This document shows, piece by piece, positions 39,964 to 46,955 of a stretch of 64,000 bases of DNA (positions are counted from its first letter, which is position 1; every line of letters begins with the position of its first letter). The notes under the pieces were generated by a model. The model was not told the origin of the DNA, searched no databases, and saw nothing but the letters and a program-made list of their open reading frames with translations. The stretch covers positions 1-64,000 of the forward strand of contig JAFWXR010000017.1 in NCBI GenBank assembly GCA_017517965.1, written 5' to 3'. The DNA is from Clostridia bacterium (GTDB taxonomy: Bacteria > Bacillota > Clostridia > Oscillospirales > Feifaniaceae). The position numbers and the translations under genes were made by a program.

Positions 39964-40038
39964 GGTACACCTTCAGGGACTCGAACCCTGGACCCACTGA
40001 TTAAGAGTCAGTTGCTCTACCAGCTGAGCTAAAGGTGC
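39963..40038 (-). tRNA. tRNA-Lys (CTT)
   Basis: Acceptor GCACCTT with AAGGTGT (one G-U), anticodon stem ACTGA/TCAGT, loop CTCTTAA with anticodon CTT, T-loop TTCGAGT, discriminator A, CCA encoded (39965-39963). First gene of the tRNA cluster. Confidence 0.95.
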
Positions 40039-40067
40039 ATATCGACTCTTTTTCAGAGCGCTTTTAT

Positions 40068-40096
40068 ATGATACCACTCGGGAAAGGGGTTGTCAA
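40068..40096 (-). promoter_or_regulatory. Promoter of the tRNA cluster
   Basis: On the minus strand TTGACA (40096-40091), 17 bases, TATCAT (40073-40068), followed by a GC-rich start region in line with stable-RNA promoters. Confidence 0.8.
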
Positions 40097-40175
40097 TAGA
40101 AAATTTAAAAAAAGTATAGATTTTTTTTGTTTTCGTGTTACAATGTTTTTAGCAATAACAGAAAGGCTTATACTT

Positions 40176-40952
40176 ATGAGAATACTTTTTATCGGAGACG
40201 TCGTCTCAGGACCGGGAACGACCTTCCTGCTTGACAATCTCTGGAACATAAGAAAAGAATGCTCTGCAGACGTTGTAATAGCAAACGGTGAAAATTCGGC
40301 TGACGGAAACGGCATTCTTCCTTTTTCTGCCGACAGGCTTTTTTCGGCAGGCGTCGATATAATAACGGGCGGAAACCATTCTTTCAGGAGAAGAGAGATA
40401 TATTCGTATATTGATGAGCAGGAATATCTTCTGCGCCCCGTAAACTATCCTACCGACGTGCCGGGTTGCGGTTACTGTATATACACAACCGACAGGGGAG
40501 ATAAGATTGCCGTTATCAGTATGCTCGGAACGTATATGCTTGATGCATTTGATTGTCCCTTTAAAACGGCGGACAGACTTATAGAAAAAATATCTGAGCA
40601 GACAAAAAATATAATCATTGATTTTCATGCCGAGGCGACGAGTGAAAAACGTGCTTTTGCAGAATACGTTGCAGGCAGGGTGTCGGCAGTTGTCGGAACA
40701 CATACACACGTGCAGACGGCGGATGAAAAGATTCTTTCCGATTATACGGGCTTTATCACCGACGTTGGTATGACGGGTGTTATCGATTCGATTCTCGGTG
40801 TAAAAAAAGAGGACGTCATATACCGTTTTACAACAAAAATGCCCACACGCTTTAATGCGGCAACGGGGGATTGCGAAATGAACGGCGTTCTTATAGACAT
40901 TGATGCCAAAACGGGTAAATGTACAAATATTGAAAGATACAATAAAAAATAA
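40176..40952 (+). CDS. YmdB-family metallophosphoesterase
   Basis: 258 residues. Starts MRILFIGDVVSGPG with the first metal Asp, then VIANGENSADGNGI (Asn and Glu), TGGNHSFRR (Asn-His), IDFHAEATSEKRAF and VVGTHTHVQTADE (His ligands). This is the di-iron YmdB group (TIGR00282), which in Bacillus hydrolyses 2',3'-cyclic nucleotides and affects biofilm genes. ATG 40176 follows GAAAGG; a longer frame from 40035 overlaps tRNA-Lys and is rejected. rny, the usual neighbour in Bacillus, is not here. Confidence 0.9.
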   Translation: MRILFIGDVVSGPGTTFLLDNLWNIRKECSADVVIANGENSADGNGILPFSADRLFSAGVDIITGGNHSFRRREIYSYIDEQEYLLRPVNYPTDVPGCGYCIYTTDRGDKIAVISMLGTYMLDAFDCPFKTADRLIEKISEQTKNIIIDFHAEATSEKRAFAEYVAGRVSAVVGTHTHVQTADEKILSDYTGFITDVGMTGVIDSILGVKKEDVIYRFTTKMPTRFNAATGDCEMNGVLIDIDAKTGKCTNIERYNKK

Positions 40953-40978
40953 CCGTGATTTTTCACGGTTATTTTTTT
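40947..40978. terminator. Bidirectional terminator after the YmdB-like gene
   Basis: 12-pair stem (40947-40958 with 40963-40974), loop TTTT, long T-tract. Shared with the convergent DUF1015 gene. Confidence 0.85.
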
Positions 40979-42114
40979 TATATTTTTCTGCATTCAAGGT
41001 AAAAACGCTTGGTGTCGGCAGCACCCATAGAAAAACTTTTTCTCACAAGACAACCGTTTTTTCTGACCGTATCAAAAAGCGATGCTTTTTCAAATTCATC
41101 AAACACGATTGCCACACCGCCGTTTTTCTCGGCTATTTCAATCGCTTCTTCTTTGCCGTGAATATAGTCTATGCTTGCCTCGGGGTGTGCTGCAAGCCAT
41201 TTATCAAGCCTTGGCTCTATATCCTGAGCATCACCCGTAAGGTCAACTTCCTTTTCAAGAGTTTCTCTGTCTGCACCGAATATAACTCTGTGTATCGGCT
41301 CGAATATCATTGCGTCGTCGAAAATGTTTTCGATTTCAACGAGCGCATATCTTGCAGGATGATTTTCTTTGTCATCAACAGATTCCTTAATTTCATCCCA
41401 GAAAGCCTTTGCAGAAGCGAGAGAGTGGTTGCCGTCACCCATTGCGTAGAGGAAATTGTCACCGCCCTCGGTCTTTATTTCTTCCAGAATGTCGGCAATG
41501 GCGGAATATATCTCTTCATTATCTATTTTATAGCCTTCTATTCTGCCACCGTTTTGCATAAGCTCAAAATCATAGAGTGAGGGAAGGGAGAGGGAACTTA
41601 TATACGAGAAAAGCTTGTCCTTTGTATCGTTGATAAGCACGAGAATGTGCGGCATTTCGAGAGGTGCATTCCTGCGTATCTCAATTCGTGCAGGCAGACG
41701 GCTTTCAACCGTTTTTTCGGTTGCACGAATCATACTGTCCGAACCGCTGTGAAAATCGTACTGTTCAAGGTCAAGTGCAAGCACGAGCCCCTGCCTTACA
41801 CCGCTTTCAAGATGCCTTTTGACGTAGACAAAGCACTTGCCGATATTTACGAGTGTTCCGTTATCAATATATTCCTGCATTGTGGCATTTATTTTTGCCC
41901 TTGTTTCATCGTTATTTCTGTCGAGATAAATTTCGGGAAGCATCATATTGAGTGATGACGGACTGTCACCGACCTTCTTTTCAACTTGTTCCCAATACTG
42001 CGGACGTGACGTGTACTGGTCACAGGCGATGACCGAAAATTTTGAGTAATCTACCTTTTCGGCAGGAAGATAAATCTCGGGAATTTCAACTGCAAGTTTT
42101 TTTAGTTTTTCCAT
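40978..42114 (-). CDS. DUF1015 family protein of the serine operon
   Basis: 378 residues, cytoplasmic. Starts KLAVEIPEIYLPAEKVDYSKFSVIACDQYTSRP; the motif AMGDGNHSLASAKAFW corresponds to the DGHHR-type motif of DUF1015, which recalls the ParB/sulfiredoxin fold used by free serine kinases. The C-terminal half has LVEIENIFDDAMIFEPIHRVIFG. Function is not established. Its place as third gene after serC and serA suggests a role in phosphoserine or serine metabolism (inference). Ribosome site GAGGTAG. Confidence 0.85.
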   Translation of the reverse strand: MEKLKKLAVEIPEIYLPAEKVDYSKFSVIACDQYTSRPQYWEQVEKKVGDSPSSLNMMLPEIYLDRNNDETRAKINATMQEYIDNGTLVNIGKCFVYVKRHLESGVRQGLVLALDLEQYDFHSGSDSMIRATEKTVESRLPARIEIRRNAPLEMPHILVLINDTKDKLFSYISSLSLPSLYDFELMQNGGRIEGYKIDNEEIYSAIADILEEIKTEGGDNFLYAMGDGNHSLASAKAFWDEIKESVDDKENHPARYALVEIENIFDDAMIFEPIHRVIFGADRETLEKEVDLTGDAQDIEPRLDKWLAAHPEASIDYIHGKEEAIEIAEKNGGVAIVFDEFEKASLFDTVRKNGCLVRKSFSMGAADTKRFYLECRKI

Positions 42115-42130
42115 AACTACCTCTGCAAAT

Positions 42131-42156
42131 AAACCTCCCCGATAACGAGGAGGTTT
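42131..42156 (-). terminator. Hairpin between serA and the DUF1015 gene
   Basis: Stem AAACCTCC (42131-42138) with GGAGGTTT (42149-42156), and partial inner pairing. No T-tract on the minus strand, so perhaps an mRNA stabiliser or attenuator rather than a full stop. Confidence 0.5.
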
Positions 42157-42160
42157 ATAA

Positions 42161-43270
42161 TTATATAATTCTTATTCTGATTACATTATCTGCTTTGACA
42201 ACGGATTTGTCAACCACGTTGTCAAAATCGGCTATCGTATACGTATAACCGCCCTTTGAAGCGGAATTTACTGCCACAGCACCGTCAAATTCGACTTCTG
42301 TGCCTTCTTTTGCAATAACTGTAATTCTGCTGCCTGCTTTTCTTTCGACTGAAAGGGAGGGCATATTTACAGAATTTACGATATTGCCGTTTACGAGAAA
42401 CTCATAAAGTTCCTGCGAAGCCATAACGGCACAGTTTTCTTCACTCTCGGGGGTTGATGCACCAAGGTGCGGGAAAGCGATGACGCCGTCTGCACCGATA
42501 AGTTCGTCTGAAGCAAAGTCGGTCACGTAAGCACGCAGAGTACCGTCGGCAAGACCTGCTTTTATAGCATCGTTATTTACAAGACCGCCTCTTGCAAAGT
42601 TGAGAATTACTGCACCTTTGGGAAGCTTTGCGACAACGTCGGCGTTTATCATACCCTTTGTGCCGTCGTTGAGCGGAACGTGAAGGGAGATAAAGTTTGA
42701 AGCCTCGTAGAGTTTATTCAAATCATCAGTAACAGTTACGTTTTTGATTTCACCCTTGAAATATGGGTCGTAACCGATAACCGTCATACCGAGTGCAACG
42801 GAAGCCTCTGCAACGAGCCTGCCGATAGCACCGAGACCGATGATACCGAGCGTTTTACCCTTGATTTCGGGACCGACGAACTGACTTTTGCCCTTTTCGG
42901 CAAGCTTTTCAATGCCTGTCTGACCTTCAGCCTTCAAGCCTCTTACCCAGCTTTCGCCTGCAAGCACTCGTCTGCATGAGAGAAGCATACCGCATATAAC
43001 GAGTTCTTTAACTGCGTTTGCATTTGCACCGGGGGTATTGAATACGACGATGCCCTTGTTGGCGCATATATCACAGGGGATATTATTGGTGCCTGCACCT
43101 GCCCTTGCTACCGCAAGAACGTTTTCGGGCAGCTCCATACAGTGCATATCGGCACTGCGGACGAGAATGGCATCGGGATTTTCCACGTTGTCACTTACCG
43201 TAAAAATTTCACCGGGAAGTGCATCGTATATTATATCGGAGATTTTGTTAAGAGTTTCTATATTGAACAT
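42161..43270 (-). CDS. serA: D-3-phosphoglycerate dehydrogenase
   Basis: 369 residues, oxidising 3-phosphoglycerate with NAD as first step of serine synthesis. NAD site LGIIGLGAIGRLVAEA, catalytic Arg in LNFARGGLVNN, Glu in ASDELIG, and His in FPHLGASTPESEENCA. It is the short form: after the catalytic domains a C-terminal region of about 65 residues (MPSLSVERKAGSRITVIAKE onward) replaces the long regulatory domains of E. coli or Bacillus SerA. Its ATG overlaps the serC stop as TAATG. Confidence 0.94.
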   Translation of the reverse strand: MFNIETLNKISDIIYDALPGEIFTVSDNVENPDAILVRSADMHCMELPENVLAVARAGAGTNNIPCDICANKGIVVFNTPGANANAVKELVICGMLLSCRRVLAGESWVRGLKAEGQTGIEKLAEKGKSQFVGPEIKGKTLGIIGLGAIGRLVAEASVALGMTVIGYDPYFKGEIKNVTVTDDLNKLYEASNFISLHVPLNDGTKGMINADVVAKLPKGAVILNFARGGLVNNDAIKAGLADGTLRAYVTDFASDELIGADGVIAFPHLGASTPESEENCAVMASQELYEFLVNGNIVNSVNMPSLSVERKAGSRITVIAKEGTEVEFDGAVAVNSASKGGYTYTIADFDNVVDKSVVKADNVIRIRII

Positions 43271-44349
43271 TATTTTTCCGCCTCAAATTCTTTAATAGCT
43301 TTTACAAGTTCGTTTACGCCCTCAATAGGCATAGCGTTGTAGATTGATGCTCTCATACCGCCGACCGCTCTGTGTCCTTTGAGATTGGTCATATTTCTGT
43401 CCTTGACAAAATCAAGGAATTCTGCGGTAAGTTCGTCTGTCGGCAACGTGAAAGTGACGTTCATATAAGAACGGCAATTCTCCGTTGCAGGTGCGGTAAA
43501 GAGTTTTGATGAGTCGATAGCATCGTAAAGGAGTGCCGATTTTTCCTTGTTTCTGTTTTCGAGAGCCTTTACACCGCCTGATTTTTCAACCCATTTGTAA
43601 ACGAGACCTGCCATATAGATAGCCCAGCAGGGAGGTGTGTTATACATTGAACCGTTGTCTGCCATAAGTGAGTAGTTGAGCATTGACGGTGTATCCTCGG
43701 GTGCTTTACCGAGAAGTTCTTTCTTTGCAATAACAAGCGTCATACCTGCAGGACCCATATTCTTCTGAGCACCTGCATAGATGATGCCGTATTTGTTTAC
43801 GTCAAATTCCTCACCGAGAATTACGGAGGACATATCTGCAACAAGCGGACACTTTTTAATGTCGGGAGTCTTGTGATAGGTCGTACCGAAAATGGTATTG
43901 TTCTGTGTGATGTGAACGTATGAAGCGTCGTCTGTAACGATGTCGTCCGTAAGTTCAGGAATATTAGTGTAGTTGTTTTCCTTACCCGACGTTATCGTTA
44001 TAACGTTACCCCATTTTTTTGCTTCTGCGGCAGACTTTTTAGCGAATATGCCTGTTTCGCAGTAGTTTGCGGTAGCACCTTTAGGCATAAGATTCATCGG
44101 TACCATAGAAAACTGAAGTGAAGCGCCGCCCTGTAAAAACATTACGGCATAGTCATCGCTTATATTCATAATACGGCGAAGAGTAGCCTCTGTTTCATCG
44201 AAAATAGCCTGATACTGTTTTGAACGGTGGCTCATTTCCATAACGCTCATACCGCTGCCTTTGTAGTTGATAAGGTCGCGCTGCGCTTCTTCAAGGACTT
44301 CAAGAGGAAGCATAGAAGGACCTGCGGCAAAGTTGTATACTCTTTCCAT
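43270..44349 (-). CDS. serC: Phosphoserine aminotransferase
   Basis: 359 residues, PLP class V aminotransferase converting 3-phosphohydroxypyruvate and glutamate to phosphoserine. N terminus VYNFAAGPSMLPLEVLEEAQ, GGASLQFSMVPMNL, and the PLP Lys in IIYAGAQKNMGPAGMTLVI. C-terminal RASIYNAMP with substrate Arg. Transcribed first, in front of serA and the DUF1015 gene. A leader of about 90 bases with two alternative hairpins precedes it. Confidence 0.96.
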   Translation of the reverse strand: MERVYNFAAGPSMLPLEVLEEAQRDLINYKGSGMSVMEMSHRSKQYQAIFDETEATLRRIMNISDDYAVMFLQGGASLQFSMVPMNLMPKGATANYCETGIFAKKSAAEAKKWGNVITITSGKENNYTNIPELTDDIVTDDASYVHITQNNTIFGTTYHKTPDIKKCPLVADMSSVILGEEFDVNKYGIIYAGAQKNMGPAGMTLVIAKKELLGKAPEDTPSMLNYSLMADNGSMYNTPPCWAIYMAGLVYKWVEKSGGVKALENRNKEKSALLYDAIDSSKLFTAPATENCRSYMNVTFTLPTDELTAEFLDFVKDRNMTNLKGHRAVGGMRASIYNAMPIEGVNELVKAIKEFEAEK

Positions 44350-44384
44350 TTGTTGTGTAACCTCTTTTCAAAATGATTGCGATA

Positions 44385-44428
44385 GGAACTTTAGTTCCTG
44401 TTGCCTGTGGAGTGGTAGACTAAAGTTC
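44385..44428 (-). promoter_or_regulatory. serC leader with two mutually exclusive hairpins
   Basis: GGAACT-TT-AGTTCC (44385-44398) is a short hairpin. Its inner arm AACTTTAGT (44387-44395) is also an exact complement of ACTAAAGTT (44419-44427), giving an alternative long-loop stem. Both lie in the transcribed leader between promoter and serC start, so a conformational switch is possible. No known riboswitch class is recognised. Confidence 0.5.
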
Positions 44429-44442
44429 TAATTATATTCTAT

Positions 44443-44471
44443 AGAATAAACTTTTCTTGCGATAAAGTCAA
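44443..44471 (-). promoter_or_regulatory. Promoter of serC-serA-DUF1015
   Basis: On the minus strand TTGACT (44471-44466), 17 bases, TATTCT (44448-44443). Confidence 0.75.
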
Positions 44472-44539
44472 TAATAAATTTTGTATTTTATCGTAAATTG
44501 TGCTATAATTATAGAAATTTATGATTACGAGGATAGAAT

Positions 44540-45346
44540 ATGGTCGCATCGTTTGTTATTCCGTTAAATTACGTATCAATGGCGCTCTCCGTAATAGCCA
44601 TAGTAGTGGCGGTTGCGTTGGTATCTGCACTTGGGAAGGCGGGCCTGCGTTCCTACGTGGTGGGTCTTGTTACGTTTATTTCAACTTATTATGTCACCGA
44701 TATAATTATGACTCTGCTCGTTATGCTGGGCTTTGGAAATGTCAGCAACGCGATATTTGACTTTGTAAAGCTTATTGTAAGTGTTGCTGTACAGGTGACG
44801 GCACTTCGTTTTTTTATGCACGTGTTCTTGAAGAGAAATACATTTGCGGTGTTCTACGGTGCAGGTGTCGGCTTTGCACTGGGTAATGCTTTTATAGAAT
44901 TGCTTTCGTCCGTAACCTACATTTCCGTTGCTACGCTTATGAAAGAGGGTGGCATTACACCTGAATTTCTCGAGATATACGAGCCGTATATGAAAGAAAT
45001 AGAAGCTCTGACTTTAGCGGAAAGCATTGCCGGTGTTATTTACCCCATAGTTATGACTGCCGTTTACGTTGCACTTGCATCGATTATAGGCCATGCGGTC
45101 AGGGGTGAACAGAAATATGCCTACTATGCAGCAGGCGGTTGGTTTGTTGCAGGAGGGTTACTCACTTTACAGGATATGTTCGGTTTGCGTGGTTGGACCA
45201 AAATCGTAACGTATATCGCATATATTGTGATTGCCGTCGTTCTTTGCAGATGGTCAAAAGAAAAATACGGCTTAAAACTTAAGTTCAATAAAGAGAGCGA
45301 TTATCATGCGCCTCTTTCAAGAAGGATAGAAAAGAAGAAAAAATGA
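44540..45346 (+). CDS. YhfC-like integral membrane protein
   Basis: 268 residues, about seven to eight helices. The region FYGAGVGFALGNAFIELLSS near residue 115, with a Glu in a helix after a glycine-rich turn, resembles the YhfC family (putative membrane metalloproteases of the CPBP/APH-1-like superfamily). The active-site pattern is incomplete, so catalytic activity is doubtful. C-terminal tail is basic (SRRIEKKKK). ATG 44540 follows an AGGA site. The last codons lie inside the left arm of an inverted-repeat element. Confidence 0.65.
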   Translation: MVASFVIPLNYVSMALSVIAIVVAVALVSALGKAGLRSYVVGLVTFISTYYVTDIIMTLLVMLGFGNVSNAIFDFVKLIVSVAVQVTALRFFMHVFLKRNTFAVFYGAGVGFALGNAFIELLSSVTYISVATLMKEGGITPEFLEIYEPYMKEIEALTLAESIAGVIYPIVMTAVYVALASIIGHAVRGEQKYAYYAAGGWFVAGGLLTLQDMFGLRGWTKIVTYIAYIVIAVVLCRWSKEKYGLKLKFNKESDYHAPLSRRIEKKKK

Positions 45347-45561
45347 TTGCGTATGGGCGTGTTCGCTTAGTGATGAATCGGTTTTGGATTGACATTTTCC
45401 GCCCATACTTCATAAAAAAATTCCGTAATACACAAAGTATTACGGAATTTTTATTATTTTGTCTAAACGAAAAATCTCTAACCCAAAACTGCTATGCCCA
45501 CAAAAACTATGTTTTTGAGCGAATAATCCCTAAGCGAACACGCCCTTGCAATCATTTTTTT
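45338..45561. repeat. Terminal-inverted-repeat element (MITE-like)
   Basis: Left arm 45338-45370 and right arm 45530-45561 are complementary over 13 bases (AAAAAATGATTGC), then a short mismatch (GTAT against TT on the other arm), then 16 bases (GGGCGTGTTCGCTTAG). The 224-base element contains a 15-pair hairpin (45416-45452) and GTATGGGCG (45351-45359), whose complement recurs at about 45390-45398. It has no convincing coding capacity. A target duplication cannot be seen because the ends are A/T runs. Either a small non-autonomous mobile element or a structured RNA region. Confidence 0.7.
45416..45452. terminator. Strong hairpin inside the inverted-repeat element
   Basis: Perfect 15-pair stem (45416-45430 with 45438-45452), loop CACAAAG, T-tract. 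Probably the terminator of the YhfC-like gene. Confidence 0.75.
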
Positions 45562-45610
45562 ATGTGTAATTCCTTATTTTAGGGTAAAAATAATCCTTGA
45601 GGTGAGGAAT

Positions 45611-46780
45611 ATGAGCGAGAGAACGTCACGAGTTATATTTGATGGGGAAAAGGCACGCATAAAACTGTTGAAATTTGATACCTGTGAGGCTGTGAGAATA
45701 GGGGCTGCTGCGGCGCTCCATTTCAAAGGCAAGATTGGGGTTATGGCAGATGATCGAAGTCTTGCAGGAGCGAAAAGTGCTGTTTTGTCGGGGATAATTA
45801 AAGCGGATTCGCAGGCACTTGATTACGGTATGGGCTTTGGCGCACTTCTCTCGTACTGCATAAGGAAGAATAACCTTGACGGCGGAATTATGCTTAATCT
45901 GAGAGACGGGACCTGCGGGATATATTTTTACGACAGATACGGGCTTAAGGTTTCGTTTGAAAGTTATAATGAACTAAAAAAGCTTCACGGTATGTTGCCT
46001 GACGGGGTGCTTGCCGCGCATATTCCTGACGAGAATGCATCAAGATGTGACATATCCGATTATGCAAAAGAGGTTGCCGTGCCTGATTTAAGCGGAATGT
46101 CGCTTCATTTCGAGTGTGGCAATATTTATGTGTCCGCGTGTGCCAAAGAAATATTTGAAAAGTGCGGTGTCAAATTGTTGCAACAGCAAACACCCGAGCA
46201 TATAACGTTGTGTTCGGACAGAGAGGGGCATTTTCTGTGGGGTAAGGATGAAAAATCGTGTCCCGTAACAAAAAATGAGATGAGTGCACTTCTTATAAAA
46301 ACGGCATCGGAAAACGGTACGGACAAAATAGCATATTCCTATCTCTGTCCTACGTTTTGCGACAGTTTATGCGAGATTTACGGAATAGAATATTCTAAAG
46401 TGTACGATTTTGCCGATAAGGATGACAGCTTTGCAAGAAAGTGTGTGGCAGATAATGCTGTTTGTTTTGATGCACTTCTTGCGGCAGTGCAGATATGCGG
46501 ATACCTTAAAGAAAATAATATAAGACTTGCGAAAGCAAAAGAGAATATTCCCTGCGGTGTAACAAAGGTTCAGAATATATGGATTCCATCCTCTCGCAAG
46601 GATTACGTGATACGGCGTCTTTCAGGCAGGATAGGAAGTGCGGCAAGGGTGAGGGTTTTGCCGTGCGTAACGGGCGGTCTTCGCCTTATGGTTGAGGCGT
46701 ATGATGAAGAATCGGCGGATGAGCTATGTTATTTTTATAAAAATGAGATATACCGACTCGCTGAAAATGCTGATGAGTGA
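45611..46780 (+). CDS. Degenerate phosphohexomutase-like protein
   Basis: 389 residues, shorter than active enzymes (about 450-580). Segments line up with the alpha-D-phosphohexomutase fold: AVRIGAAAALHFKGKIGVMADDRSLAGAKSA (in parts) for the first domain, NLDGGIMLNLRDGTCGIYF where active enzymes have the Ser-containing TASHNP loop, LSGMSLHFECGNIYVSACAKEIFEKCGV for the second domain, LCSDREGHFLWG where DPDADR would bind metal, and CVTGGLRLMVEAYDEESADEL where the phosphate site RPSGTEP would be. Every catalytic motif is altered, so a pseudoenzyme with ligand-binding or regulatory role is likely. ATG 45611 follows GAGGTGAGG. Upstream of RNase J. Confidence 0.68.
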   Translation: MSERTSRVIFDGEKARIKLLKFDTCEAVRIGAAAALHFKGKIGVMADDRSLAGAKSAVLSGIIKADSQALDYGMGFGALLSYCIRKNNLDGGIMLNLRDGTCGIYFYDRYGLKVSFESYNELKKLHGMLPDGVLAAHIPDENASRCDISDYAKEVAVPDLSGMSLHFECGNIYVSACAKEIFEKCGVKLLQQQTPEHITLCSDREGHFLWGKDEKSCPVTKNEMSALLIKTASENGTDKIAYSYLCPTFCDSLCEIYGIEYSKVYDFADKDDSFARKCVADNAVCFDALLAAVQICGYLKENNIRLAKAKENIPCGVTKVQNIWIPSSRKDYVIRRLSGRIGSAARVRVLPCVTGGLRLMVEAYDEESADELCYFYKNEIYRLAENADE

Positions 46781-46784
46781 AAAT

Positions 46785-46813
46785 TTGACATAAGAGCAAA
46801 TTTAAGATATAAT
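46785..46813 (+). promoter_or_regulatory. Consensus promoter of the RNase J gene
   Basis: Perfect TTGACA (46785-46790), 17 bases, TATAAT (46808-46813). Confidence 0.88.
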
Positions 46814-46831
46814 AATCGGAGTTGATTATAA

Positions 46832-46914
46832 CCGTGTATCCACTCACGCACGGGTAATATATATGTACGTAGAAATTTAATATTTTGAGGGATGAAAAAC
46901 GATCCCTCTTGTTT
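46832..46914 (+). promoter_or_regulatory. Structured 5' leader of the RNase J mRNA
   Basis: Hairpin CCGTG (46832-46836) with CACGG (46849-46853), then GAGGGA (46887-46892) with TCCCTC (46903-46908) followed by TTGTTTT, which is terminator-like. The leader between promoter and start is about 135 bases. Attenuation or autoregulation is possible. Confidence 0.5.
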
Positions 46915-46955
46915 TGCTATGTAAAAATTTATCTGAAGCTGACAAAGGAGGAAAT

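Noticed and set aside
40206-41024. 272-codon open frame antisense to the YmdB-like gene
   Set aside because: Crosses the terminator and the end of the DUF1015 gene and shows no domain.
42161-43270. Truncated serA pseudogene
   Set aside because: Short SerA proteins of this length with the small C-terminal region are normal in Clostridia and all catalytic residues are present.
45343-45582. 79-codon frame inside the inverted-repeat element
   Set aside because: It runs through both arms and the terminator hairpin; a structured non-coding element explains the region better.
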